DNA of 64,000 nucleotides, taken from Opisthorchis felineus (taxonomy: Eukaryota > Platyhelminthes > Trematoda > Opisthorchiida > Opisthorchiidae). A program made the translations under genes and the position numbers. The stretch is from assembly GCA_004794785.1 (NCBI GenBank), contig SJOL01008406.1:316437-380436 (forward strand), in the 5' to 3' direction. Positions 22,901-37,700 of the stretch are shown piece after piece. Within the stretch, counting starts at the first letter, position 1; each line of letters opens with the position of its first letter. The notes under the pieces are model-generated. The model saw nothing but the letters and a program-made list of their open reading frames with translations, made no database searches and was not told the origin of the DNA.

Positions 22901-25900
22901 AGCATGCAGGCCACCATGTACTCCTTCGGGTGTCTGTCAGTCATGGTTGTCTAGTACATGTAAGCAAACCAGGATAGTCATGTGCCGTTATCGCAGTTAA
23001 CCCGTCTGGCACATCGTTTTAATGAGTGCATCCATGCCCCTCCGCAATCAGTGTCCGTTTGTCTGCTGGAGTTTGTAGTGAAGCTTGTATCGTAAGATAT
23101 GTTTGTTCTGTTGATGATTGTGAAAAGGCACGGTGCTACGCTAGTGGTAAATGGTCTACAACGGATTCACCTTACGAGGTGTCGGATATCAGTGTTATGA
23201 TAAAGTATGGCCCACGGAACTAATGTGCTATAATATTCACACATGATGACTATAGAACAAAGGCAGTGAACGAGTTTAAGCATGTGTGCTTTAGATGAGG
23301 CTAGTAAAATGTGGGACGCAGCTTCACCCTATACGTAGTGACCCTTATTTTGGTTTCATGCTACTGCTATTGGCATTCCGCACACCGATTCAATTTGAAG
23401 CCATTTACTACGTTCGTTTGATTGTTGTCAAGACTTTCATTTGAAAAAAAAGGTTATATGCACACACTCGCTTTTGCTTATTGCATTTCCACCATCGTTC
23501 TTCGAGTGAGCATCATGCTTCTTTCCAAATGCCGAAACAGACGCCACATCTCCGAAATTCCGATCTTGTGTAATTTCTGATGTCTCTTCAACTACTCCAA
23601 CGAACGCACCAGCCACTTTTTGTGCACAGTAATCTCCCAAGCAGTCCTGTACGAGATAACACTGTTCGGTCTCTCACGAGGTTGGGCGCCATTCGGAGGA
23701 ACAGCACGTAAAAATGCCTAATACGGACTCCGTCGTGTGCAGGAGAGTCGCTTCCCAATGGAGGAATTTTGATGCATAGTACTTACCAGTCATATTTCAC
23801 GCCTGATTTTGATGCTGACATAATTAACATAGAGTGGGTTGGCGGCGACGTTCAAAGGGAGCTAACAGGTTGATAAGCTAAAAAGTTTGGGTAGTGTTGA
23901 TTCGATTCAATAGATCTAATGTGTAGCAAAACATTGCATCTGTATCTATAAAGCGTTTATTGGTAAATTCGTTAAAAAACGTCATCACAGTGAACAGTTG
24001 GGCTGAACAACTCATGCACTAAATCGATTATTGTTTGATACCAGCGATGTGAGAGTGCTCTGATCTTATCTATGCGAAGCAACTCGGATAATCCTGTATA
24101 AGTAACGTTTGGTTTGTGTGGTCGATGAAGCGTCAATCGTAATTCGGCCGGACTCTTGAGGAAGATACGGACATCTGATTGCAGGTTGGACATGCGGAAT
24201 GGATTTCTACTTCAATCACCTCAGAGGGTTTTTCCCAAAATGGCGTTTGAGCTGGGAGCGTGTTTCTTCACGGTCTTGAGATTCAGCGCAAACTTCAAAG
24301 TAGCAACCACCGGTGATTTTCTCTTCTCCCAAAAGGAGGACAGTCTTGTTTGCTGGATGTTGAGGCTGATAATTTAGAACTAGGGCATGTTGGTCTGGGT
24401 TAACCGATTCGTGTCAGCTTGAAAACCGTCAAAACAAGTTAAAGAATCCATGTTGGCCAGTGAAGTCTCCCAATTCTACTTTTCCATGGTTGCCGTTCAT
24501 CAGCTCGGATTTCCCTTCTTCCAGGATAAAAATATTACTTGACAGCTACTTTTCAGTAGTAATACGAGAGTGAAACACTTCGGCTGTGTCCCGCCTCAGC
24601 TTAGTGGCATCCGTTCGGGTCAGCGCAACTTGCTCAACCTTAAATAGTTTAGTTTTGAGTCCGAAACCCCTAGAATTTTCAGTCGTTACCAGCGTTCTAG
24701 TAGCGATCACGCTCACAGAGACTCCATACCAGTACCGTTTAAGAATGCAGGTTTGCCAATCCAACTGTCTCAAACTACCGCAGATGACTATCCAATTAAT
24801 TTACAGCGGTCCGACGTAACATGCACAGTTGAATAGATCACTGAATGGCGACTTGTTTTTGCGATCATAACCAATCGTACGTGCTACTTGAAGTACTGCA
24901 TACAATTGAAACTAAAGCAACAGAAGAAGGAAGAACCCGAGGATTTCATCGCACCATGCTGGGCACCAAGTGTCAATGCATCGATCAAAGGAGGATTTTG
25001 ACTCACTCCGAGACTCCCCAAAAGCAGTTTGTCACCGAAATATATTCGGAAATGCTAGTTTGTATCCGCTTTTCACACCGCGATCTTGCTGTCCAGGTTA
25101 GACCTGTGCCCCTCTACAGTACTTGGACGGTTTTCCAGACATTGGAGAATAGTGTCTACGAGTCTAAAACGATGCCTCTCTGCCAGCAAAAGCGTCCATA
25201 CACTGCCAGAGTGCCGTAAATGTTCTTCCACCAATCGAGCAGATAGCCTCGGTGCATGGGGTGTAGAGGTGTGGAGGTTCACAATCCACATTTAGCGTCC
25301 ATTGAAGAGAAAGTATGACCAGGGATAGTGGAGGACTATGTATGTTTTCCGGTTACTTATAGAATACATTCTATTTTGGAGACCGAATGTAGACGAAAAC
25401 AGTCCTTATACCCTCTCAGTGTCCTGAGTTTACCCTTATAATGGAACTCATAATGACCGGCGGAAATCGTCACTTCCATGAAAGACATGTTTTGCTTAAA
25501 AGCCTATATGACTTCGAAACGAAGCAACTTGAAAAATAAACGGCATTAGGAGGCATATTGGCTGAGTTAAAACGTGTGGCGTGTGGTTGTTGAAGTCAAC
25601 AGAATTTTCGAACGAGTGAGGTTCGTGCGAAAAACGAGTATGAGTTGCGCTCGTCTAATACTGGATACAACCACAGCTTGACGGCTTACATACAACCGTT
25701 GCACTTCATTATATTTCACTCCGTACATCCTATGCATTAGTCAAAGGCTGCTGATGTGTAATTTTGCTCAATTCATCATTAAGCTATACTTTCTGTGTCA
25801 CCGGTCGAAACAGAGCAGCACCGAAACTTTTACCATACTCAGTGATTCTTTTGAAATGGCTCTGATGCATTGAACAGCCGGGGGTCAAAGCAGCATCATC

Positions 25901-28900
25901 AGGATTCCGTTTCCAACAGAATAGGGCGGTCGAAACTAGTTGGTCAATCGGGGAAGAGGTTCTGGACGTAAGCCCAACGTGGATTGAGTTGACCGCGAGT
26001 CAACGGAAAATATAAATGTAGGGATGAGTCTACCTTTGGTTCCAGCACACTTTACATTGTATTGCGTTGAGGAACCGTCATGGCTTCTGTGATCACGAGG
26101 GCAAATACTAAAATGGAACTTATTCTATCGCGATTTGACAGACTTAGTATTTGAATGAGAAAACCTCAAGGAAGAATACAAAGGGTACCGGATGAAGATC
26201 GGTTATATTGCGGATGAACCAATGGAGGAAAGAGCGCTGCTGCTCAGTTGGCCACAACAGAGAGAAAATGAAATCTGTGAACTATTACAAAAGGTTGAAT
26301 TGCTCGTTAGGATCTGACCGTCCTAACACCTCCCTTTTCAAAATGTGTGTAGGTTTTCAGATGTGAAATCACCTGCACTGGTGTGAATGGTGTTGGGTTA
26401 CGGCTGGACTACCGTCAAGTTTACTTGGTCCAACGGCTTGGATTTCATACCAGGGTAATCTCCCACCTCGATAGTGTGTAAGCGTCAATCATCAGTTCAT
26501 TATCATGGAAAGACATACGATTCTGTTGAGTCATTCCGAAAACGATTGACATTTCTTGCATCCTAATGTAAATCCCTATTGTGACAGCCAGATCAGTACA
26601 ACCGTAAAGCAGAGTTTCTCGTAGTTCTGCAGTGATGAACAACATTTTCATACCTGATCGACACCCGCCTTTTACAAATAGACTTGCCTCAACAACACAT
26701 TTAGTCTCCGTTTTTAGCCAGGCACAAACATAAATGACTGGTTAACATAAGTAAACGGTTCTGGGCCGGCTATTGTGCACCTCAATTTTGTCACGTTTGG
26801 TTCTTGAAAATAAACTTTTTGACATCCGTCACTAGGTTGCCGGGACTGCCGGTCTAGTACAGCTTTCGCAATGCACCATATATGTTATCCTCGGATTGCT
26901 CTATATACGCCACATCTATTGGAACCGAACTAGATGCAAAGCCTTGAGATAAATTTGAACTAATTTGGTCAATATACTGGCAGTGATTCGCGTAGGTATG
27001 TTCTGCGGTTTTAGGTGGGTGAATTGCCGCGTCAGTGTGTTATCTGTAGCAACAAACATTTTATATTCTGTAAAGCGTAGAGTATTTTGTGGTCCGGTTA
27101 TCATCTTTCGGTATCATCCAGCGTCACGATAGCAGAAATTCCAAAGCTGAATGTGATTGCTACCAGATGCCAGTGACTAAGCGTTTCCTTGGATGTTATA
27201 CAACGTATCGGTCAAGAACTTTTTGGGAAGCTGCTTATATGGGAATGTTTTGCAGATCGTAGATTTGATGAAAAGAATTGCCACATGGGTGGTGCTGGAA
27301 TTGGTGTGTGCAGATTTATCGGTGCGAAATTGTATCTACCGTCGGAATCTACTGTCGGAATAAGAGTATGTTTAGCTGGTGACCTAATAGGGAATGCTGA
27401 CAAACACGAACTTTACACGTGGATTTATAAGAACCGACCGCGATGAGATTAGGTGGTGCGGGTTGTTCAAAATGCTGCCCAAATATCAACAAATGTGATT
27501 ACCATACACAAAACTACTGTGATTTCACATAGGTGACACTAGTCCATCCGTAGGACGGGCACGGACGACAAAAAGCTGGCGTGACCTAACTATCCTCAAT
27601 GTGACAGGAAGAGCGAGTCGGCGGAACAAAAGAGTAAGTTTTGACGTACAATGACAGCTCTGCATGGTATCGAAATACACCGCACGGAAGTGACAAGCCA
27701 ATTATGTATGGCATGTAGGCGGGCGGGAGAATGTTCGAGGTGGCGAGATACTCCAGGATGTGAACATCCAGGCACACAGGTCACAAGACAACCTGTGAGT
27801 TCAGACATTCCGGGTATTCCGCGAAATTGGGATGTGGCCGGTAGTAGTATGATTTCCGAACGAGTTATCCGTGATGGATCTAGAAACTAGTAGGTTACGA
27901 AAGCGATGGATAATTGGGTACATTTCTCCGCACTGATTCGGATGCTCGTTTCGAATTCGGGAAGCTAAACATCAGGGTTAAGATAGAACTAAACGATTTC
28001 GGAAATGAAACAGCATGGCTTCTGTTATGGTTGGTATGGATGTTGAGTGAGGACTTATAACAGCCATAAGCTTTAGCAAAACCCACAAACCGTCTAGGCT
28101 CATTGCAGTACTTACTCCATCGGAAGGATTTTGGAACCTAAGTACCAGAGATTCTGGTAGGGCTTGAGTGTTAGGTGCCGAGGCCACTTGAGGAATATCT
28201 GAGCAAAATTGTCGGGGAGTTGAAGGGAAGCGTTTGAACTCGAGGTCATCATCAACGCATACCGGTGTCAGTCGATCAGTAGAAACGGTTTTGACGTCGT
28301 CTTCTTAGACAATGGCCGAGGTTTTGTCTTCGCGGCACAGTGTGACGCAGAGAGCTTCATGGGGGAGAATAGTGAACGGACACATTCGTCCATCAAGAGA
28401 AAGAATTTAATGTGTACAACTCTGTGAACATATATGACCACGGATATTTCATACAGGATACAGCCGGTGTAGACTGTTGCATGTGATCGCAAAAACGTCC
28501 CACGTGACGGCCGTAACTGTGTGTCACGCTTTGCCTCCGCAAAAGCAGTTCACCTGAGAGGTGGACATGTCATAAAACTTATTCATTGAGGTTGGTGCAT
28601 AGCTATGGCTTCGCAGTACTGTGACGCTGAGCAGAATTAGAGGAAAAACTTTCTTCCGAAATGAATTCCCATGGGCACGGTAAGCAGCCTCTGATTACTA
28701 GTATAGGAGGGACGCTCCACCCATCCGCTAGCCGCTGTGTTGTAGGTGGTCGTGCGCAGGTGACTGGTATCCAAATTATCCATGAGAGGTAGAGAGCGAC
28801 ATACACGCTTGATCACCAGGCCACAGTGACAACAGCAGGGTATCGCACTGCGTCACCAACTGAATACTACAAACAAAAACAGCCGTCTCGTTGACGTTTC

Positions 28901-31265
28901 ACCAAGAAGGGTGATCCGTTGTCCAGAATGATAAAAGAGATGCGTATAGTTGTAGACGGCTATGAAAGCAGATGGGACGTGACGAGCGCAGTATAAATCC
29001 GATAAGAAATTGCCTCTGAATGTGACGATGGTTATACGCCATAGGGCAACACCTGGAATGAAACAGCATGGTGGCGGGATACGGGCTGCTGTCAGACAGT
29101 ATGTAGTTTAACATTGGCTCTCCAAATCCGGCACCGCTTTATGGCTTCCAAAGATGGTAGGAACTCACGCCAGCGACAACCACCAGAGAAGTTGGCTAGT
29201 TTATGTTGGTCTTGACAGATTTGTTGTGCTACGCTTAATGTTGGACCCACGAAATATCGCTGGCCTCATTCCCAAATGCCACGCTGGCAATGATTCACAT
29301 GACGCAAGTAACTCTCACCCAGACCTTCGCAACGCATCCAACCTTTATCTATTAAAATCGCGCCCGTGCACATCATGTGAGTACCTAAATCCCTGGACAT
29401 ATACGTCGAAAGTGAATATTCTTTAGCCTGGTGTACCACTAACCCTTCACGAAAGTATGCATGAAGCTGCAAACTGCACTGTGCTGCTGATTGTAGAAGG
29501 CTTTCATGTATCGACTTCGGCTGTCATGAAACTTTTCACTGAAGACGATGGCTCGTCCAATTTATTGAATTAAGCTAAACTTGCTGAACGCACTATTTCT
29601 GCTGAGTCTAATCGAATATTTCGTGAGTTATTCTTGACCGGTTTCAAAGGGTTAATAGCTCCCTCTAACCCTTGACTCATTTGGCTACCTAGTTCAAACC
29701 AATAAGTTTCACGCAGCTACTAGATCATTTTTGGTAAACTGCATTTGTCACAATCTCTACAGGAGCTATAGAGTGTGCACCAGTTATGAGCAGAAAGTAC
29801 ACTTTACCTTCATCGACAGTATAACACCAGGATTCAACACTGCTTCACCGTTGTAAAGAGTAAGGCTTAAGTGAATAGAGTTGACCTGAGTGCGTGCAGA
29901 AGAATATTTTGTCATCCCGCCCAGTGAGGGGTTATAAACAAGGTGGTTGACTTTGTAGGTGACCCTGCCGGCTAAGAATATCCAAATAGCTCTGACGGAG
30001 GGTGTACAACGGAACACCTCAAGAGCCACAATTTTGGTTGGTCAGTGACCTCGTAGTCCCATAACACCGTCCAACATTTGCAATTAAACTATGATTCAGC
30101 TTCCCTGAAGTATAGTTGTATGTCCGACCCAAGTTGCATTGGCTCGGTCACAAGGTGACGCTTAGTGAAACGTCTTCCAAATGTGCAACTTCAGCCCTTA
30201 ATTCTGTGGATGCTGACCGAGTTTGCCACTGGCACAAGCACTGACGAGTTTTTTGCCAGGTAGTTGAATTGAGCTACCCAAATCCTTTTCGCTTGGATAC
30301 ATGCGCTATCTCCCTCGACTGCTGAATGAATGCTAATTATGGTCACTGAAAGTGTTTTCGGCTGACGCACATTAGGTACCGCCATCAACTGCCAAGCAAA
30401 CCACTTGATGCAGCCACTGAAGGCTGGGCAACGAACGGCCGTTTTAACGTAATCACAATTAAGAATGCGATCAGGCCTCACAATATCTCAGAAGTGAAAT
30501 GGAGGCCGCAGTCTTTATTGCTGTTGGAGGGGCAGAGATGGATATTCATGATTCCACGGGTGTGTGCAGCAAATTCAGCGGACGTGTCCTTCCTTAAAGC
30601 TGCCTTAAGCTACCGAATGAAACCGCCTACAACAGTAAGCATATGGGTAAAACCATTATATGGATGGAGGCTAAACAACACGTTTAAACTGGGCAGTTTA
30701 CATAGTGAGTTTGAAGAGTGTACGTATAATGCGTCGTTGAAAAGATCGAGTGAAACGATACACATTGCTTGGCCGATCACCTTGGATCTCCAGGAGCCAA
30801 AGAAAGGGTTTACGGGTGCGTTTTAATGCAGAACAAATGATATAGAAGAACGCATGGTACAAATATTCAAAAACTGAACCCTTGCGAGCTTTTGGAGGAA
30901 ACAATGGAGGCTTGGCAGCTGATGCATCGCACAGAAGGCTTATGCCATAATGAAGTATGATAACACGAGGTTATTTGGGAGATAGATGACAAATGCCGTA
31001 GTGCGTTCGTGGGAACCTTTGAGTTAATGGAAATGAGGGAAGCAATGTGGGACACAACTTTTACAGAGCCCCAGTTGCTCCCCTGATAAAAAGAACACTC
31101 GTGGAAAAATGAGTGGCGTAAAAAGAAGGATTACCTCAGTGTGTCGCAGCAATGGTAGCTCAGGTGCGTATGCTGGTGGCTGATCAGGTGACCGTTTGCC
31201 GAGCTAGGCAGTTGGGTTGCAAGCGTTCCATTACCAGTGGAGGAGGCGTCATCAGTGTGCAGTGG
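19909..31265. other. 11.4 kb without a recognisable gene
   Basis: Read on both strands. Open frames reach 151 codons (21716-22171) and 126 codons (20657-21037) but none resembles a family I know, and codon use looks random. Two good splice-acceptor-like sites, ending at 20740 and 21866, are the only candidates for a SUPT6H tail exon. No RNA gene, LTR pair, LINE or SINE recognised. Confidence 0.5.
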
Positions 31266-31267
31266 TG

Positions 31268-31400
31268 CGAGTACTTTCTCCTTTTCTACCCTTGCTTATA
31301 TATCTTTCGAAGAGTATCCAATATCCCACCGTTTGGTTGGCTTATTAGTACAGACTCTTCATATAATCTTATTGGCCGGTTCGCAAATTGCGTTGCGCCG
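31268..31400 (+). repeat. left arm of a diverged inverted repeat
   Basis: GAGTATCCAATAT, GTTGGCT and AATTGCGTTGCG occur in the same order on the minus strand of 32090-32222. Identity by eye is roughly two thirds over 120 bases. The space between the arms (about 690 bp) is A/C-rich on the + strand. It may be two opposed copies of one element or the inverted ends of a single one. Confidence 0.6.
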
Positions 31401-32089
31401 TGGTTCGCATATCCCCAGTCGAGTTTGTATTCTTGTCGATCTTCGCTCATGGAGGCGAGGGAAAATAGATCGTGAATTTGGTAGCAAGCTTGTGTTCATT
31501 TATTCTGGTAGAGGGATTCCTCGTCGCCTTCCCTATTGGTCCAATCTAGTACAAAGAAAGAACATGAATTCATGGGTGCGCGGTGCTCCATTGAAAAACC
31601 ACTAAAACCTTAAAATCGACTAAGTCTGTTAACCAACAGATTCAAAGGAGCTACAGTACCACAGAACTTTCCCCACAAGACAAAACGGAGGCGTGTATTG
31701 GAGAAGTAAGTGGATTAACTATCCGGGCCTAATCCACTTTTGTAGACTGGCGTCCAACCAGTAGATCAAAGGAGAATAAAGAACGACTAGACCAAGTGAG
31801 ACGTCAAATTTGCCATTTAAACGTAACCGATTTAGCCAACACAAGAAGGAAAGATTAATCAAACGGGGACGTGCAACCGGCTAATCATACTCAATAAGAT
31901 CAGACAAGGATTCCAACAAACAACGGACAAATCAAAACGGATTGATGCTACTAAAAATAAAAATCACCATAGCGACCCATAAATTCAAGGAGAACCACCA
32001 CAACGCAACACTAACCGTGACCATGTCAATCACAATGCGTACACACTCTCTTTCAAGAGGACCAGTTCAATAAACCAGTGGAATACGAC

Positions 32090-32222
32090 CTAAAGAGACC
32101 GCAACGCAAATCAGGCTTTGAACCGGTAAATAAGACCACACGAAGGGTATATAAAAATCAGCCAACTAGATGAGGATATATTGGATACTCCTAGGAAAAT
32201 AAATAATCGCAGGCAGGTAAGG
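32090..32222 (-). repeat. right arm of a diverged inverted repeat
   Basis: The minus-strand reading gives TAGGAGTATCCAATATATCC, AGTTGGCTG, ACCGGTTC and TTTGCGTTGCGG, the counterpart of 31268-31400. See that entry. Confidence 0.6.
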
Positions 32223-34295
32223 TTGCAGTACCCACCCAAATGCGTATCTTCGAAGTCCCCCATACTGGGGACAGACGTTTGCAAGCTGATTATAAAGCTA
32301 GGTGGACGGTCGAACAGCCACAAGCGAAGATGGCGCATAGTGACTGGAAGAACCGCAAAAAGCAAAAATCAGCGTCTTAAGGTCCCCGAAAATGAATTCT
32401 CTGCTCTCATGCAGAAAGCAAAAATGTCCAACCACCAAATTAATGACTAAGCCCTCTCGACCAGAGGTATCTTACCAATGCTGCGTGGACTGCCACTTGT
32501 GGTGGGGAAAGCGGAATGGGTTACATTGTTGACATCCCGCTGATTATCCCATAGACGATTAGTTTAGAAGCATCAGTCTTCAAATTCATCGTTAACAAAA
32601 TGGCCATAAACTATATGAGCTAAGTAATTACACGATGAAAGGCCCGCCTTTCAGTGTCTTATGTGGCTAGTATTTTGAGCAGATCATTTGAAGAAACAAA
32701 AATGTGTAGAGTTTGATAGCAAACAACCATAACGGCGGAACTATTTGAGTGGTTTCATCAAAATGTAATCTGCCACTAACGATGCGAAGCTCAGGGAAAT
32801 CAATGTTTTTCGATCCTAGCAATCCTATGCGTAATTCTAAACTGCTCGATTCATCCCAAAATATTTCGTTGGTGAACTGAGTATTATTTGGCCTAAAACA
32901 CCATCGGTATACGCGTAAGGGAAGTAGGGAGCACGTAGCACCTTGTCAGTTGACTGTCAGAAGTTTTGAGCGGCATGTCCCAGAACAGAAATTATGCGAA
33001 CAAGTCTGTGGAAGCCAGCACTGGTGTTAGCCTTTGTATGAATGGTGTTTTCGGTCATAAAATCCCATAGTACTCCTTCATCTGGTTAATTAGTTGAAAA
33101 GACTGGTTTTCCGGATAATCTTGAGGAGAAGCCATGCGTACATGGCATAGGATGTGCGCTAGCAACCGTAGCAAAATTTAGGGCTTCAAACGTACAACAG
33201 GGCCGGAGTTTTCTAAAAGTTTTCTTTGGAAACATATGGAGCACAAACCAAAAAGCGCCCATTAAGCAACGGATAATGCCCGAGGTCAGCGTGTGTCGGC
33301 ACTCATGATTGTCATTCCTTTGGTTAATCTGGTCTCGACAACACAGGCGAACATTGGGTAGCGCGATGTATGGTGCCTTGCTTATGGTCGGATCTGGAAT
33401 AAAATGAAGGTCTTAATACCTAAAGCTAAAAAATAAGTCCAATAGCATATTCACAGCATGTGAATGACTCGCTCATTGGGATCAACAGCCACACAGAAAT
33501 GACAAGGAAAAGTGACGCCGATAGTGCTTCTTTGTGTACTGGCGGTGACAAAATTTCGGTGGACAAGATAACCTAGATTGAAGTGAAGCAGAGAGCTTTA
33601 TCGCCTTCATGTGTCAACGCGTGCATCACTTTCCTCTTTTGGAGCATAATTAGCTTATGTCAAACAATGTTCATCAGAGTCTAGAAATATACCGCTAATC
33701 CTGGCGCTGGTATTGGTTGAGAATCTCAGATTTGTAGAGTTAGCGCGCCCGCAGAACAAACTAAATGGGGTTTGTCAGATAATGCCAGCTCAGTCTTCGA
33801 CCGGCAGGCCTCTATCCCCATTGAAATTCGTTCAGTTAAAGACTTTCAGACTGGTTCGGGAGACCGTACACCTCCTCATATTTTTAACAAAATATACCGG
33901 CCAAGCAAGCCCGACGGGAGGATCAACAGCTCCCTGATCTATAACCAGTTAACGATACAAGTTGTCAGTATGTCGATATGTCGAGAATAACTTCAGGCTT
34001 GTATGTTTAAAGCGGTTAGTAGTGAAGGACTTTCTCCCACGGACGCGCTCCCGGGTCGAAAACTGCTGCATTTTATCCAGAATTTCCTACAAAAAGGCCT
34101 TTTCCGCGCAGCGTAACCCACCTTCCACCAATAAATCCTCCACAAGCTGGAACACTGGTCAGGTCGAACAGTAGACGGATGGCCAGACCCATGAGTATAG
34201 ACGTACACAACCGTCAGGATAAAATGCTTTCAAACAATCCCAAAAAGAAAATGACAACCCCATGTCTCCACAGACTCTCAAAAGCAGAGCACTGA
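32223..34295. other. no recognisable gene
   Basis: Nothing identified on either strand. The first 240 bases continue the A-rich region next to the inverted-repeat arm. Confidence 0.5.
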
Positions 34296-34760
34296 AGGTT
34301 GAGCGCTCATGACTCTACCATTCCTCGGCTCTATAGACTGTCGAAAGTACACAAAAACAATTTCCTTCCGATGATTAGTACTGCTTCTGAAGATAGCAGC
34401 GCGCGCTCTTTCAAAGGAATCCTGTGGAAAGTTTATCTGTGCTGTGAAGTTACAATGAGCAAACCTGTGCAGTTCTCAGAGGGACTGCAGAATATTAATC
34501 TGGAAGAAGCGTAGGCTTTGATTGATATGAGCTTATTTTTGACTTCTTTCGATCTTGGTGTCGCCAAGACGGGTATTTCAAGATTATTGGATGTCCACGC
34601 CGTGCTCCACATATAGCTGCAGAAGAAACCTCCGTGAAAATTGCTCAAGTTATAACTGACTAGGTGTTTTGAATCCAAGGACGAATGTTACGAGCGACTA
34701 TGTTATACAACAGTTCGTTGGCCAACCAAATTTGCCTTCCAAACATACTATCAAGAAAGC
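34296..34760 (+). mobile_element. possible Penelope-like element fragment
   Basis: IPRLYRLSKVHKNN near 34310-34365 looks like the PRLYGLPKVHK motif near the start of Penelope-like reverse transcriptases. Downstream, in another frame, is a stretch ending in SLFLTSFD that could be the VSFDVxSLFT motif. Stops and frame changes are frequent. Two weak motifs in the right order support the call; it needs a profile search. Confidence 0.4.
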
Positions 34761-37700
34761 TTCATGTGACGTAGAAAGGTACCTTGTCATGTGCATAGTC
34801 CGGACGGCAGCCATGATCATTTAGTCCAAAAATGGATCAACCCCATGCTGACACTAAAAATGCAGCTGTCTACAAACCGCACGGGCTACGTAACAGTTGA
34901 CATGCAAACAAGTAAATGCGGCGGGTTGCACAGGGCTTATGGTTAAACCCTTCTCTGGTTTTTGCATCAGTTAACGTTCACTGTGACGAACAAATCCAAG
35001 ATACATCCTTGCAGATGCGTGTAAGCCCACCAAACAAAGCTAAATACGCCGCATCGCGATTCCCACTTGATGCCACTTGATACCTACAAGCACCATAGAC
35101 TGGAGGTCTAAGGGTAGCGACACACTAAGCAGCTGTGGGGCTGCAACTAGTACGCTGTGTACAGACAACCAGAGCGTGCCTGAATGTGTGTGTCATCCTT
35201 AGGTGAAGGAAACAATATTATTCTACCCAAATATTCCAGCCGCTGAAACTTGTTGCAAATGGCAGCAAAAAACTCCGAAATTTTCGTTTAAGAACCCTAT
35301 TTTGGTCAAACCCTATTCGAGATCTCAAGAATCATGAAGTAACTCTGTTTTTACTAACAGCTAGCACACGAACTGAGTGAGAGCGGATCCTCCTCTTCAC
35401 AGGACTGGTTAACTTTAACAAAGGTAACTGGGTGTGGCTTACCTCTTTCTTTCGATGGCTTGCTTGATAGCATGCAATTTTATTGCTCAGGCCCATCGGT
35501 AGTTTCCTTAAAATAGAGTTTTTTTGGGTATGCGCCCTCCTTTGTGTACATTCGTGGGCGAATGAATAAACAAAGTATCCAATATAGCAACCACCGGCTT
35601 TAACCCGTAAATGTTTGTTAGGACTGACTAATTTTGAACCCCTGCGGACTACGGATAAAGCTCAGGGCTTTTAAAAAAACGATTCACACAGTTTGAGATG
35701 TTTTAAATTTCGGCATTACAAGTGCTGATGTAGTAAGGAGACAATGAATCAAACATCGCTTGTTATATCATTTTAAATTCCCTCCTACTAGGTTGCTGGC
35801 ACATTGCAAGGCTGGCCAACCCAGTCTTCACCTAAGCGAAGGATAAGTCGGCTTTTTATTATCTTCGATAAGTGAAAAAGTGACCCACCACTCTGAGATA
35901 AATCAGCAGGTTAAATTGGGCAAAAGCAATGTGGCAACTTTCTTGGAAGAGCACACCCATTTTGCCAGCCACTACGTAGCCAATTCTTTGGTGTGCCTCC
36001 CGCATGGGGATCAGTATAGTTAGCGTTTGGTGGTGCCTAAATGCAGGCACCTAGGCAGCGCTCGATTGGTTGATTATTTTCTGATAGCCGTTGGTGGGCT
36101 ATCCCGCGGGCTGAAGAACCGCGTTAGTAGAGCCATGCAGAGATTGACAGTGAGCTTCTTTGCTTACAAAACTAAACTCCTGTCGTTTTGTACATTTAAT
36201 CTGCATTCGCACATCTGGAGAGAAATTTTGTAGACCAAATCCATGATCCTTTGATTATTATTACTGCAAAAACCTCAGTATACAAAGTAAATCCTGCCCC
36301 GGGTCAGCTGTGATTCAGCGAGGGGCTACGAGGCACCGCGCGCTTTCTGTGCATCCCCAGTCAAGCAGATGGCAACTGCTTTGGAGATCCCGCAAAAATG
36401 ATTTCCCACAGTTGTTTCATTCATTAAAAGTGTAATGTTGTGTACGGCGCCGCTCGAACACTTGGCGTAATGCAGAGATATAACCAGGTGGATAACCAGG
36501 TGGAATTCCTTCTTGATGTCCCCAGATTCGTGCCTCCTGTGCTAAAGGTGGGCGTGACAGTATAAGAAAAACCGGGAGCCATGTCACAACATGCGTGTTA
36601 CTTATATACCCGTGGTTATACTGCTCATTTTGGACACCATTTCAATCGCGGCCACGACAAAATTAGTCCTTACATTCTGGAATGCGTTTCTGTTTTTGTA
36701 AATCCCCGAACAACCCAGTCGAAGTGAACCACAACGATTGTCACTCGACCCTGGTCAACGCCGAGGAAAACTCATCCGGCCCGGCAACTCGATGGCCTTC
36801 CAGAGCTGCAAAGCCATCAAAAGACGGCGGTCTTGACCCGCAAACCATGAGTCAAGAGGAGCCGGTTGAATAAAACGCAAGGCACAGCTGTGTGTGGCCA
36901 GCTAACTTGATTTTGAAAACCTTCTCCACAGCAATATAGACACGCGTCCATTATCTATTGGTTTAAGGTAATTTCTCCGTTTAAGTCACTCACTAAAACC
37001 TATGCGCCCTCTTTAGGGTTAGTTGTGCATTCCTAGGCGCACTGCTCTGATCTATTTCTTGACAATTCTGGCCCTACTCAGCCTCCCTCTTTACACACAC
37101 GTTTAAGTCATCGACCAATCGAGTTTTAGCAGAATTTCATTCTGCGCGCAAACTGGTAAATCACCTAGCGTCGGTGAGCAATGGTGACTCCATGTGCACT
37201 CCTGGAAAAACCGCAAATAGAATTCGTTGCACCACCTATTGTCGTGGCTATCTCACAGCAGGTCTGACAGGGAATCCGCTCGCAATACACTGCAAGTATG
37301 CTTTTGTATGTTTCCCCAATCTACGACTCGCACAGCCATTTTATTGCAACTGTGAGGCACGTTTCCGGCATTTACTGGTAAGGTTATTTGAGAACCTTCA
37401 ACAAACTGAAGTGTGATCACAATCGGCCGGCGTATTCCAAAAAAGCTGGCACTCAAACCACAACATCGGTAGTTAATGACGAGTGGTAAGTTTCACTCAA
37501 AGGCTTCTCGGCGGCAGGCAACCACCACTTAGAATAACGGCGCCAACTGCACCCATGCGCAGCACTGCTGAGAAGCAACTGATGGTCGGTACTAAACTGT
37601 ACATTGCGGTAACCATTTTTGCTGCATTTTGCATTCAGGCTGTACGCATCACCAAGGCGTACTTTGATGAACTGAGGCGTTTAGGCTTTACTCTGAAATC

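Noticed and set aside
24845..25219. 124-codon plus-strand frame
   Set aside because: No family resemblance, and an overlapping opposite frame is equally open, as expected by chance.
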